DNA of 64,000 nucleotides, taken from positions 1-64,000 of the forward strand of contig CBFIEJ010000004.1 in NCBI GenBank assembly GCA_965661575.1, written 5' to 3'. The stretch comes from UA16 sp965661575. GTDB lineage: Bacteria > Bacteroidota > Bacteroidia > Flavobacteriales_D > Sanyastnellaceae. The translations under genes were made by a program, and so were the position numbers. Positions within the stretch are counted from its first letter, which is position 1. Every line of letters begins with the position of its first letter. Below the pieces are notes generated by a model that was not told the origin of the DNA, made no database searches, and saw nothing but the letters and a program-made list of their open reading frames with translations. Below, in pieces: positions 24,333-32,792 of the stretch.

Positions 24333-26799
24333 AGTGCTGGGATTCTCCGCGCACATTCTCCAAAACATACCAACCTTTGGCCCAGCGACTCACATCGATT
24401 TGCCAAGCATTTTCCCGTCCAGTTTCTTGCACATTTGAGATGCATTGACCTTGCGCGTTGAAGATTTGAAATGCTGAAACGCCTTCGCTACAGGCAATAT
24501 TCAAAGTTTCACTTACAGGATTTGGCCAAACGCTGAGCGCTGTGGGTTCTGTTTCAGTGATATTGGCGGAGACATCCCCTTTGGCGAATGCGTATTGTCC
24601 TTTTTTCAAGTTTGAAACACGAAACAATCCGGATCCATTGGCCAACGAACCTGGTTGCCATTCGTAAGCGGTGCATTCTTGCCAAGGCGCGCTCGCATCG
24701 GGTCGCCACGCAAGGAAACCATTGGCCTCTGTGTCGCCGTACAATTCGTAGTCTAAACCTTCGGAGCTGTTTCCGTAATACTGGATTCGAGCATCCAACA
24801 ATGTTCCTTCTGGCCAAATTCCATCCACCACCCAAAAGTGAGTGGTACTGAGTTCGTCTACGTATGGTTCCTTTGGCTCTTGATCAGGGGCTGCCCAATG
24901 GTGTTCAATTCGCACGAGTGCAGAATCGCCTTCAGGCATCGCATCGCATCCCACACGCATTTCCACCCAGGGCAAGTTTTGAATGCCTTCGGTTTCGGTG
25001 ATGGTGTACATGAAGTCGAGTCTGCCTTGATTCAATCGTCCATTGGCATTGAGAGCGATCAATGCCGGGGAATTGATCCCAGGGTGCTCAATGGTGATTT
25101 CGTCAAGTTGACCATTTGCCGTGATTTGTGTCTCGTAGCGGTTCCAATTTTCGTCCCAAACCGTCACGTCGAGGGGTTCGGCCATGTGGTAATTTTCGCA
25201 CGCCCGGAGTTTTTGTTGCAAATACAGCGTCGATGCTTCGGCACCCGTTTCGTGGGCAGTGGAATCCAAAACCCAAGTTGAGAAACCGGGCTGCAGCACT
25301 TGCGCTTCGAACCAAGGCGTCATATCAACTCCTGTTATCTCCTCCAATGTTTCCTCAAACACCTCAACATCCATGTGGCTGTCCAAATGGGTGGCAAGGA
25401 CGGATTGCATCGCGGATCTAAACACCTCATCACCGAGATAAGCCCGCAAGTTGTGAAGGATAGACGCGCCTTTGTAGTACGTATGTCGGCCATAGATTTC
25501 TTCGTCTGGCATGGGCGAAAGCGGATGGAATCCGTTGTCTTGAATGTGACATTCTTCAAGTACAAATTGCTGATTGTCTTTCACGACCTCGACAAATTCT
25601 TCCGGGCCGTCTTTCCACTCGATGAACAGATGTGAACTGTACTCTGCAGGCCCCTCTTTCAGCCACATGTGGTTGTGAATGGTGGGCGCCACCAAATCAC
25701 CCCACCAGTGGTGACCCAACTCATGACTGAACAAATCGCCATTGGCGACCAAACCTTCTCCGACCATGAATTGCGGATAAGCAATGTTGGTTGGGATTTC
25801 CAGTGCGCCGTCGGTTGTGAGCACATACCCTACACGCTCCCACGCGTATGGCCCCCACCAGTATTCCAACGCATCGATGGCATATCCCAATTCTTGGAAT
25901 TTATTGGCCATGGCGTTGATTTGCTCCGATTTGCCTGTGAGTCGAACAGGAATGTCACCATAATTACCGGTGTGCACATAATTGGAATCAACGTAGGGAG
26001 CCACGGCAATCGCAGATTGATGCGTGGTGATCGGATGAGTCAATTCAAAGCTGCGTGTCAATGTATCTCCTGCGAGAAATGTTTCTCCGATCAGTGTCCC
26101 TTGGCAGTGCGCTCGGCGCCCTCCGGCGCTCGTAACATGGTAGGTGTATGCCGCGCGCTCGACGAAGTTGTCAAAGCAGGGGTACCAGACTTTTCCGAAG
26201 TTGGGAGGAATGGTGGTAAGTCCGATGCCCAAGTTGTAGATGTAGTCGCTCACAAAGTAGAATCCGCCCCAGTAAGGATCTTGGTAGGGAGAGCCTTGGT
26301 ACCACACTTCAACTTGGTAGTCAACATCGGTCTGCCAACCCGCCTCGGGCAATGCGAGGTGCAGTTGGGATTCGGTTTGCTCAAAAAGGACGTTCGTCCC
26401 ATTGATGGTAACGCTATCCACGGTCAGCTCAACGAGATCGAACCACAGATCTTGTGCATCTTCTTCGAGCACCTCCAATGCGATGATTGCATGCGCAACC
26501 AACTGTTGGTAGGCATAGGCCGTTACATCCAAGTCCAGTTCGTACGTGCTGATGTTGAACGAATCACTGCGCGCAATCGAATGGGACATGTCATAATTTA
26601 CCATCCATCGGGGCTGAGGAGTTGGTTTGACGTCTTTCCGTTCAGGGGAAAGCTGCCGGAAGTGATGGCATTGAACGGGCTCAAAAACCCGTGGCTTGCG
26701 CAATGTTCTCTGTTCTTCTTGTGCTTGAGTTAAGAGGCCAGCCATGAGCAAAGCGAGCGAAAGGAGGAAAAATTGGCGAAAATGAAATGTCGGTTGCAT
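24319..26799 (-). CDS. Secreted M1 family metallopeptidase with T9SS sorting domain
   Basis: An 826-residue protein: signal peptide (to about residue 26), an M1 N-terminal beta domain, and a gluzincin catalytic domain with HELGHHWWGD (H359, E360, H363) and the third zinc ligand in WLKEGPAEY about 19 residues later. The exopeptidase motif, usually GxMEN, reads GALEIPTN, so classic aminopeptidase specificity is not assured. The C-terminal 75 residues (LSVWPNPVSETLNIACSEG onward) are a Por-type sorting domain that targets the enzyme through the type 9 system to the cell surface or medium. Confidence 0.92.
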   Translation of the reverse strand: MQPTFHFRQFFLLSLALLMAGLLTQAQEEQRTLRKPRVFEPVQCHHFRQLSPERKDVKPTPQPRWMVNYDMSHSIARSDSFNISTYELDLDVTAYAYQQLVAHAIIALEVLEEDAQDLWFDLVELTVDSVTINGTNVLFEQTESQLHLALPEAGWQTDVDYQVEVWYQGSPYQDPYWGGFYFVSDYIYNLGIGLTTIPPNFGKVWYPCFDNFVERAAYTYHVTSAGGRRAHCQGTLIGETFLAGDTLTRSFELTHPITTHQSAIAVAPYVDSNYVHTGNYGDIPVRLTGKSEQINAMANKFQELGYAIDALEYWWGPYAWERVGYVLTTDGALEIPTNIAYPQFMVGEGLVANGDLFSHELGHHWWGDLVAPTIHNHMWLKEGPAEYSSHLFIEWKDGPEEFVEVVKDNQQFVLEECHIQDNGFHPLSPMPDEEIYGRHTYYKGASILHNLRAYLGDEVFRSAMQSVLATHLDSHMDVEVFEETLEEITGVDMTPWFEAQVLQPGFSTWVLDSTAHETGAEASTLYLQQKLRACENYHMAEPLDVTVWDENWNRYETQITANGQLDEITIEHPGINSPALIALNANGRLNQGRLDFMYTITETEGIQNLPWVEMRVGCDAMPEGDSALVRIEHHWAAPDQEPKEPYVDELSTTHFWVVDGIWPEGTLLDARIQYYGNSSEGLDYELYGDTEANGFLAWRPDASAPWQECTAYEWQPGSLANGSGLFRVSNLKKGQYAFAKGDVSANITETEPTALSVWPNPVSETLNIACSEGVSAFQIFNAQGQCISNVQETGRENAWQIDVSRWAKGWYVLENVRGESQHFMVE

Positions 26800-26800
26800 G

Positions 26801-26830
26801 TTGGCAATTTACACCAACGGACTACTTTCG
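26801..26830 (+). promoter_or_regulatory. Promoter of the FKBP gene
   Basis: TTG at 26801-26803, a 19-nt spacer, and TACTTTCG at 26823-26830 (one change from TAnnTTTG), followed after exactly 4 nt by the ATG at 26835. A leaderless mRNA is predicted. The site sits in the 35-bp divergent gap with the M1 peptidase. Confidence 0.6.
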
Positions 26831-26834
26831 CCGC

Positions 26835-27311
26835 ATGAAAGAAATGCAGATAGCCAACGGCAAGTACGTCGAGATCAGTTACATCCTGCGGGAAGACAGC
26901 CAAGAAGGAGAGGAGCTTGAAATTTGTCCAGCAGATGAAGCGTTTGGTTTCATGGTTGGCGAAAACCAAGTGCTCGTTTCATTGGAAAAGGCATTGTTGG
27001 GGATGAAAAAGGGCGACTCATTTGCTTTCCGTTTGTCTGTGGATGAAGCCTACGGTGAAGAGGATGAAGAGGCTTTTGTGGAGGTCCCAAAGTCTGCATT
27101 CATCGTCGATGGAGAATTGGATGAATCTGTTTTTGAGGAGGGCGAAGTCGTTCCGATGGAGACAGAGGATGGCGAGGAGGTCATCGGTGTCGTTGCGGAG
27201 GTTCGATTGAATTCGGTGATTGTGGATTTTAACCACCCTTTTGCAGCTATGAATCTGCACTTTACGGGTGAGATATTGAATGTTGCTGATGCGCCGCCGC
27301 AAGGGGCGTGA
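26835..27311 (+). CDS. SlyD-type FKBP peptidyl-prolyl cis-trans isomerase
   Basis: A 158-residue acidic cytoplasmic protein. The FKBP half-domains surround an inserted flap as in SlyD: opening KYVEISYILRED, LEKALLGMKKGDSF, AYGEEDEEAFVEVPKS and the closing VDFNHPFAAMNLHF. SlyD proteins are folding helpers that combine proline isomerase and chaperone activity. The histidine-rich metal-binding tail of E. coli SlyD is absent. The ATG at 26835 is chosen from the promoter spacing; the upstream start at 26787 would cover the promoter. Confidence 0.9.
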   Translation: MKEMQIANGKYVEISYILREDSQEGEELEICPADEAFGFMVGENQVLVSLEKALLGMKKGDSFAFRLSVDEAYGEEDEEAFVEVPKSAFIVDGELDESVFEEGEVVPMETEDGEEVIGVVAEVRLNSVIVDFNHPFAAMNLHFTGEILNVADAPPQGA

Positions 27312-27350
27312 ACGTATCCTAATGCGCACGGGTGTATGTTGTGGATTCGG

Positions 27351-27358
27351 TACCTTTG
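27351..27358 (+). promoter_or_regulatory. -7 promoter box of thiL
   Basis: Perfect TACCTTTG, with the thiL ATG (27363) exactly 4 nt after it. No TTG is found at the right distance upstream, so the -33 half is weak. It may drive the thiL-asnB-glycosyltransferase run. Confidence 0.5.
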
Positions 27359-27362
27359 AATC

Positions 27363-28412
27363 ATGGAACGCACCGAAATTGAACAGTTGGGGGAATTTGG
27401 ATTGATTCGCCGGCTCACTCAGGAGATCAAGCACCAACAGTCGAGCACCCTTTTGGGTGTGGGAGACGATGCGGCGGTCATTGATTCAGGCGACAAGCGC
27501 GTCGTCATTAGCACGGATATGCTCGTCGAGGGCGTGCACTTTGACATGTCTTATGCTCCTCTGAAACACCTAGGCTACAAGGCTGTTTCGGTCAATCTGA
27601 GTGACATCTGTGCGATGAATGCCATCCCAACACAAATTACGGTTTCACTTGCTGTTAGCAGTCGTTTTTCCGTTGAGGCCTTGGACGAATTGTATGCAGG
27701 AATACACAAGGCTTGCGAAGTTTATGGGGTGGACTTGGTGGGAGGCGATACGTCTTCGTCATTGTCCGGTTTGATGATCAGTGTTACTGCTGTTGGCTTG
27801 GTTGCCGCAGACCAGGCGGTCACACGTTCCGGAGCGAAGCCTGGAGATTTGTTGGTGGTTTCAGGAGATTTGGGAAGCGCTTACATGGGACTTCAGGTAT
27901 TGGAGCGTGAAAAGGAAGTGTTCAAGTCTGCGCCAATGGCCCAACCGGATCTCACCGATCACCAAGAATTGCTCGAACGACAACTGAAGCCAGAGGCACG
28001 CACCGACATCATTCGTGAGTTGGGAGACTTGAAGCTGAAGCCGACTTCGATGATTGATGTTTCGGATGGATTGGCTTCTGAGGCGTTTCACTTGTGCGCG
28101 GCTTCGGGATGTGGTGTGCGGATTTATGAAGATAAATTGCCGATCAACCCACATGCGTATGAAACAGCTCGGGCCTTCAACCTGGATCCAACGCTTTGCA
28201 TGCTGAGCGGCGGAGAAGATTATGAGCTGTTGTTTACCATCGATCAATCAGAATTCGAAAAGGTCCGAAACTTGCCAAAACTCTCGATCATTGGCCACAT
28301 GGTTGAAGACACTTCAGAAAAAACGCTTGTGACCAAAAATGGTGTGGAGGCGCCGCTCAAAGCTCAAGGCTGGGATGGCATCAAAAAATCGAACGAGGAA
28401 GAATCGAACTAA
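27363..28412 (+). CDS. thiL: Thiamine-monophosphate kinase
   Basis: A 349-residue AIR-synthase-fold kinase with the expected metal/ATP motifs GVGDDAAVID and STDMLVEGVHFD, then the PurM-like glycine-rich GDLGSAYMG and SGGEDYELLF near the C-terminus. It phosphorylates thiamine monophosphate to thiamine diphosphate. Length is typical to slightly long. It lies 51 bases after the FKBP gene with its own -7 box, and 6 bases before asnB. Confidence 0.95.
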   Translation: MERTEIEQLGEFGLIRRLTQEIKHQQSSTLLGVGDDAAVIDSGDKRVVISTDMLVEGVHFDMSYAPLKHLGYKAVSVNLSDICAMNAIPTQITVSLAVSSRFSVEALDELYAGIHKACEVYGVDLVGGDTSSSLSGLMISVTAVGLVAADQAVTRSGAKPGDLLVVSGDLGSAYMGLQVLEREKEVFKSAPMAQPDLTDHQELLERQLKPEARTDIIRELGDLKLKPTSMIDVSDGLASEAFHLCAASGCGVRIYEDKLPINPHAYETARAFNLDPTLCMLSGGEDYELLFTIDQSEFEKVRNLPKLSIIGHMVEDTSEKTLVTKNGVEAPLKAQGWDGIKKSNEEESN

Positions 28413-28418
28413 CGAATC

Positions 28419-30311
28419 ATGTGTGGAATTACGGGCATTTACGGCATTCCAGATCGTGAGGCGCACGCTTCCTCTGCGGAGGCGCTGTCGAGAATGACAG
28501 CGCAGATCGCGCATCGGGGGCCAGATGCCAATGGGTTGTGGGTTTCGGATGCAGAGGTTATGCTCGGTCATCGTCGGCTGAGCATCATTGACACTCAAGA
28601 ACAATCGAATCAACCTTTCATTCACGAGGCCACAGGTGACGTCCTCGTATTCAATGGAGAAGTATACAATTATCGCGAGTTGCGGGAGGAGTTAAAAGGA
28701 TCTTTTTCTTTTCGAACCGAAAGTGACACTGAAGTGGTGCTTGCGGCATTGCAAGCGTGGGGTGCAGAAGCGCTGCATCGGTTCAACGGAATGTTTGCCT
28801 TTGCTTTTTGGTCCCGTGAGAAACGGGAGCTTTTGCTGGCTCGCGATCGCATGGGAATTAAACCATTGTATTTCTCAGAGACTTCTCACGGGCTGGTCTT
28901 TTCAAGTGAAGTGCGCAGTTTGTTGGCTTCGGGATGGATTGACAAGCGGCATGACCCGATTGCTTTATCGGATTATTTGCGGTACCAGACAGTGCATGCA
29001 CCTCGTACCATTGTTCAAAGTGTATCGATGCTTCCCGCAGGCCATTTGATGCGATTGCAAGGAGAGGAGACAGAGATTACGGCGTGGTGGGACATGCCGT
29101 CAGAAACGGCGAAGATTGATGGAGGACTGCCTCGAACTGAACGTCTCAAACGAATTCGAAACGCCATGGAAAAGGCGGTGGATTTGAGGATGCGTTCGGA
29201 CGTTCCTCTTGGGGCATTTCTGTCTGGAGGCATTGATTCTAGCGCCATCGTGGGCTTGATGAAATCAGCAACAGATCAGCAGATTTCTACGTTCAGCGTG
29301 ACCTTTGATGAGGGGGAATTTGATGAAAGTACATGGTCCCGGATGGTCGCCAAGCGATTCGATACGGACCACCATGAAATTCGATTGGAAAGCCAGGACT
29401 TTTTACACCAAGTGCCGGAAGCACTAACAGCGATGGATCATCCTTCGGGCGATGGACCAAACACATATGTGGTCAGCGCTGCAACGAAGAAGGAAGGGAT
29501 TACAGTGGCGTTGAGCGGGTTAGGCGGTGATGAAGCTTTTGCGGGGTATCCGGTTTTCAAGCGGTCGCAGCAGCTCATGGAAAAGCGTTGGTTGGCTTCG
29601 TGGCCGAAAGGATTGCGAAAGGCAGTTGGCCTCGGATATGCAGCGACAAAAAAAGATGCAACGTCTCGAAAGATGGCGGCTCTATTGGGCGGAGATTATT
29701 TCGATTTGGAGCATACGTATCCGCTGTCGCGTCAGATTTTCTTAGAGTCTGACTTGAGAAGATTGGCGCCTCGTGCAGGTCAGCAACCGAATCGTGTCTA
29801 TCAATGGTTGACAGAACAGATTGCCCCAGAGACCAAAGGCTTTGCACTTCCTTTTCTATCCAAAGTAAGTTTGGCAGAGATGGGTACATACATGAGTCAC
29901 ACATTGTTGAGGGATACCGATCAAATGTCCATGGCGCATGCCCTGGAAGTGCGCGTGCCCTTCTTGGACCACAACCTGGTGTTGGAGGCAATGGCAACAC
30001 CGGACGATCAAAAATGGCCCCATACGCCCAAACAACTGTTGACTGATTCGATTCCTGACTTGTTGCCTTCGGAGGTCATTCATCGGCCCAAAATGGGCTT
30101 TGTCCTGCCTTGGGAGCAATGGATGAAAGGTGATTTGAAGGCGACGTGTGAAGGCGGCCTCGCCTATTTGTCAGACGTCGACGGCATATCAGGCCAAGAA
30201 GTCGATCGCATCTGGTCAGCGTTTTTGGCAGGCGACGCCCGCTGGACATTTTCAAGGCTTTGGGCACTTGTGGTTTTGGGGCATTGGATGAAGGAAAATG
30301 GTATTCGATGA
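28419..30311 (+). CDS. asnB: Asparagine synthase (glutamine-hydrolyzing)
   Basis: A 630-residue protein. Cys2 of MCGITGIYG is the glutaminase nucleophile, and the glutaminase part (to about 210) includes RGPDANG and HRRLSIID. The synthetase part has the pyrophosphate loop FLSGGIDSSAIVG. Family AsnB makes asparagine from aspartate, ATP and glutamine. Its direct coupling (ATGA overlap) to a GT4 glycosyltransferase leaves open that it is the AsnB-like amidotransferase of surface-polysaccharide clusters. Confidence 0.9.
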   Translation: MCGITGIYGIPDREAHASSAEALSRMTAQIAHRGPDANGLWVSDAEVMLGHRRLSIIDTQEQSNQPFIHEATGDVLVFNGEVYNYRELREELKGSFSFRTESDTEVVLAALQAWGAEALHRFNGMFAFAFWSREKRELLLARDRMGIKPLYFSETSHGLVFSSEVRSLLASGWIDKRHDPIALSDYLRYQTVHAPRTIVQSVSMLPAGHLMRLQGEETEITAWWDMPSETAKIDGGLPRTERLKRIRNAMEKAVDLRMRSDVPLGAFLSGGIDSSAIVGLMKSATDQQISTFSVTFDEGEFDESTWSRMVAKRFDTDHHEIRLESQDFLHQVPEALTAMDHPSGDGPNTYVVSAATKKEGITVALSGLGGDEAFAGYPVFKRSQQLMEKRWLASWPKGLRKAVGLGYAATKKDATSRKMAALLGGDYFDLEHTYPLSRQIFLESDLRRLAPRAGQQPNRVYQWLTEQIAPETKGFALPFLSKVSLAEMGTYMSHTLLRDTDQMSMAHALEVRVPFLDHNLVLEAMATPDDQKWPHTPKQLLTDSIPDLLPSEVIHRPKMGFVLPWEQWMKGDLKATCEGGLAYLSDVDGISGQEVDRIWSAFLAGDARWTFSRLWALVVLGHWMKENGIR

Positions 30312-31447
30312 AACGTTTGCGAATCGTTGTATCCAGTGATTGGTTTCCTCCGGCGTTCCGAGCTGGGGGGCCCATTCGAAGTGCCTTCAATTTATGTGCG
30401 CTCCTGTCTGAGCACCATGACGTATGGGTAGTTACGGGCTCACATGATTTGGGCGTCGAAAAGGCATTGGAGGTTGCAAAGGATCGATGGAATACCATTC
30501 AGATCAACGATGCATCCATCCAAGTGCGATACTGCAGTCCAGGAAGTCTAGACCGTCGGTTGTGGTCTCGATTGTTGGATGAGATTAGCCCAGATGTGAT
30601 TCATTTGAATAGCATGTTTTCAAAGGATTACACGCTCATCCCATTGCGAATTGCTCGATCGCGAAAGCTTCTCCGAGTGGTGCTCGCGCCAAGGGGAATG
30701 CTGGGAGAGGCTGCTCTTTCGATCAAGCCATTGAAGAAAAGAATTTTTCTGAGCGTTGCGCGGATGATGGATTTGTTTCGCGGTGTCACATGGCACGCAT
30801 CCACAACGAAAGAAGCTTCAGAAGTCCGTACTCATTTCATTTCCTCGGACGTTCATGTCGCGCAAAATTTACCAGCGACTTCTCCGGCCGAAGCCCCCAA
30901 CCGTCCAACGGATCACTGGAAAATTGTCGTGATTGGGCGCATTCACCGGGTCAAGAACCTCGATTTTGGCCTGAAGGCTTTGTTGAAGGCATCATCCAAC
31001 CGTTCCGTGGAGCTGGATTTCATTGGTCCGCCGGAGGACGAGGGCTATCAAAAGGAACTAGCCGACTTGGCTGCAGCGCAAGATGGGATTAAGGTCAGGT
31101 TTCTCGGAGGAATCTCACCGACGGAGTTGCCAAAGCACTTTCATGCTGCGCACTTTTTAATGTCTTCGACCACCCAGGAAAATTTCGGGCATTCCATTGT
31201 CGAAGCTTGGGCACATGGTTGCCCTGTTTTGATCAGCGATCGGACGCCTTGGTTGCAATTGCAGGAAAAAGGCATCGGCTGGGATTGGCCGCTGGAGGCT
31301 GAGACGTGGCAACGCGGCTTGTCAAATGCGCTTGCGATGAATGCAGATGAGTGGGAAATCATGTCAACCCAATCACGGGAATTTTTCAAAACGGATGTAC
31401 GCAATGACAATGCGGAAAAAGCTAACTTGAAATTATTTCGACCATGA
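30308..31447 (+). CDS. GT4 family glycosyltransferase
   Basis: A 379-residue GT-B protein. The N-terminal acceptor domain opens IVVSSDWFPPAFRAGGPIRS. The C-terminal sugar-nucleotide domain begins WKIVVIGRIHRVKNLD and carries the ExxxxxxxE motif in QENFGHSIVEAW. This fits a retaining glycosyltransferase of polysaccharide or lipid-sugar assembly at the cytoplasmic side of the membrane. It starts in the asnB stop (ATGA) and its own stop overlaps the next gene the same way. Donor and acceptor unknown. Confidence 0.88.
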   Translation: MKRLRIVVSSDWFPPAFRAGGPIRSAFNLCALLSEHHDVWVVTGSHDLGVEKALEVAKDRWNTIQINDASIQVRYCSPGSLDRRLWSRLLDEISPDVIHLNSMFSKDYTLIPLRIARSRKLLRVVLAPRGMLGEAALSIKPLKKRIFLSVARMMDLFRGVTWHASTTKEASEVRTHFISSDVHVAQNLPATSPAEAPNRPTDHWKIVVIGRIHRVKNLDFGLKALLKASSNRSVELDFIGPPEDEGYQKELADLAAAQDGIKVRFLGGISPTELPKHFHAAHFLMSSTTQENFGHSIVEAWAHGCPVLISDRTPWLQLQEKGIGWDWPLEAETWQRGLSNALAMNADEWEIMSTQSREFFKTDVRNDNAEKANLKLFRP

Positions 31448-32394
31448 ACCGCATTCAACAGCTCTTCGAAATTCAATACCCCATCGTTCAAGCGGGTATG
31501 ATTTGGTGCAGCGGGTGGGAATTGGCCAGTGCTGTGTCCAATGCGGGTGGGCTCGGAATCATCGGCGCGGGCTCCATGTATCCGGAAGTTTTGCGCGATC
31601 AAATCAAGAAGTGTCAAGCGTCAACGGACAAGCCATTTGCCGTCAATGTTCCATTGCTGTATCCATCGATTGAGGAGCACATGGCGTCGATTGTCGAATT
31701 GGACGTACCCGTCGTTTTCACCAGTGCGGGCAATCCAAAGACGTGGACCGATCACCTCAAAAGCCATGGCATCAAGGTGGTGCACGTGGTGAGTAGCGTC
31801 AAATTTGCGTTGAAGGCACAAGCTGCAGGAGTGGATGCGGTCGTAGCCGAGGGTTTTGAGGCAGGAGGGCACAACGGGCGAGAGGAAACGACGACGATGT
31901 GTTTGGTGCCGGCGGTATCAGATGAATTGGACGTACCTGTGATAGCAGCGGGAGGCATTGGCGATGCGCGCGCGGTACTCGCGGCTTTTGCCTTGGGTGC
32001 TGAAGGGGTTCAAATTGGAAGTCGGTTTGTGGCGACACCTGAATCCTCTGCTCATCGAGCATTCAAAGAACGCGTTGTTGCGGCCAATGAAGGTGATACG
32101 GCACTGCGGCTGAAGACACTCACGCCGGTTCGATTGTTGGACAATGACTTTTCCAAGCAAGTTGCAGCGGCAGAGGCGAAGGGGACGGAGCCTGAAGAGC
32201 TATCGGTTTTGTTGGGCCGTGGCCGTGCGAAACTTGGCATGTTTGAAGGGAACATGAACGAAGGGGAATTGGAAATTGGCCAAGTCAGTGGTCGCATCAA
32301 TTCGATTGTGCCGGCGGCGCAGATTGTTGATGAATTGGTAAACGGCTACAGATCGCTAGCTCACGGGATGACTGATTCCAGGTTCAAATGGTGA
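31444..32394 (+). CDS. Nitronate monooxygenase / FabK-like flavoprotein
   Basis: A 316-residue TIM-barrel FMN protein of the 2-nitropropane dioxygenase family: start FEIQYPIVQAGMIWCSG, AVSNAGGLGIIGAG, the loop EGFEAGGHNGREE, PVIAAGGIGDARAV and GAEGVQIGSRFVAT. The family contains nitronate monooxygenases, enoyl-ACP reductase FabK and related oxidases; those glycine-rich loops bind FMN phosphate. Which activity applies cannot be settled by eye. Coupled to both neighbours by overlaps of 4 and 7 bases. Confidence 0.88.
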   Translation: MNRIQQLFEIQYPIVQAGMIWCSGWELASAVSNAGGLGIIGAGSMYPEVLRDQIKKCQASTDKPFAVNVPLLYPSIEEHMASIVELDVPVVFTSAGNPKTWTDHLKSHGIKVVHVVSSVKFALKAQAAGVDAVVAEGFEAGGHNGREETTTMCLVPAVSDELDVPVIAAGGIGDARAVLAAFALGAEGVQIGSRFVATPESSAHRAFKERVVAANEGDTALRLKTLTPVRLLDNDFSKQVAAAEAKGTEPEELSVLLGRGRAKLGMFEGNMNEGELEIGQVSGRINSIVPAAQIVDELVNGYRSLAHGMTDSRFKW

Positions 32395-32783
32395 TTTTAT
32401 TTTTCGATGGAGAATGCGGTTTGTGCAATCGCGCTGTGGTGCATTTTTTGAATTGGGAACGCGATAATTGTCAGGTCCAATTCGCGCCGCTGCAAGGATC
32501 AACTGCGGAGTTGCATCTGTCTTCTAATCAAGTGGAGTCGCCTTACCACTCGTTGTTGGTTTTGACTGGATCAGCTGTTTATGAAAAGGCAGACGCACTC
32601 AAAATATTGGCGGAAGAACTCAAAAACCCGTGGGATTATCTGGTCCGAATTGGATTGAAGGTTTTCCCGAATTTTGTGGTGAATGCGGTTTATGACTTGG
32701 TTGCCCGCAACCGTCATCGGGTTTCCCGTTTTTCATGTGAATTGCACATGGGCAAGGCATTGCAGAGCAGAATCCTCCCTTGA
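32388..32783 (+). CDS. DCC-family (DUF393) thiol-disulfide oxidoreductase-like protein
   Basis: A 131-residue protein with the family signature FFDGECGLCNRAVVHF at residues 5-20, whose two cysteines form the CxxC-like pair of a thioredoxin-like fold. The DCC family is widespread and poorly characterised. It is the last gene of the thiL-asnB run and converges on uvrC with 9 bases between. Confidence 0.88.
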   Translation: MVILFFDGECGLCNRAVVHFLNWERDNCQVQFAPLQGSTAELHLSSNQVESPYHSLLVLTGSAVYEKADALKILAEELKNPWDYLVRIGLKVFPNFVVNAVYDLVARNRHRVSRFSCELHMGKALQSRILP

Positions 32784-32792
32784 ATGAGGGCT

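Noticed and set aside
25669..26733. A 354-codon plus-strand frame
   Set aside because: It lies wholly antisense to the M1 peptidase gene, which has clear zinc motifs; composition (many Cys, His, Ile-Gly runs) is that of a shadow frame.
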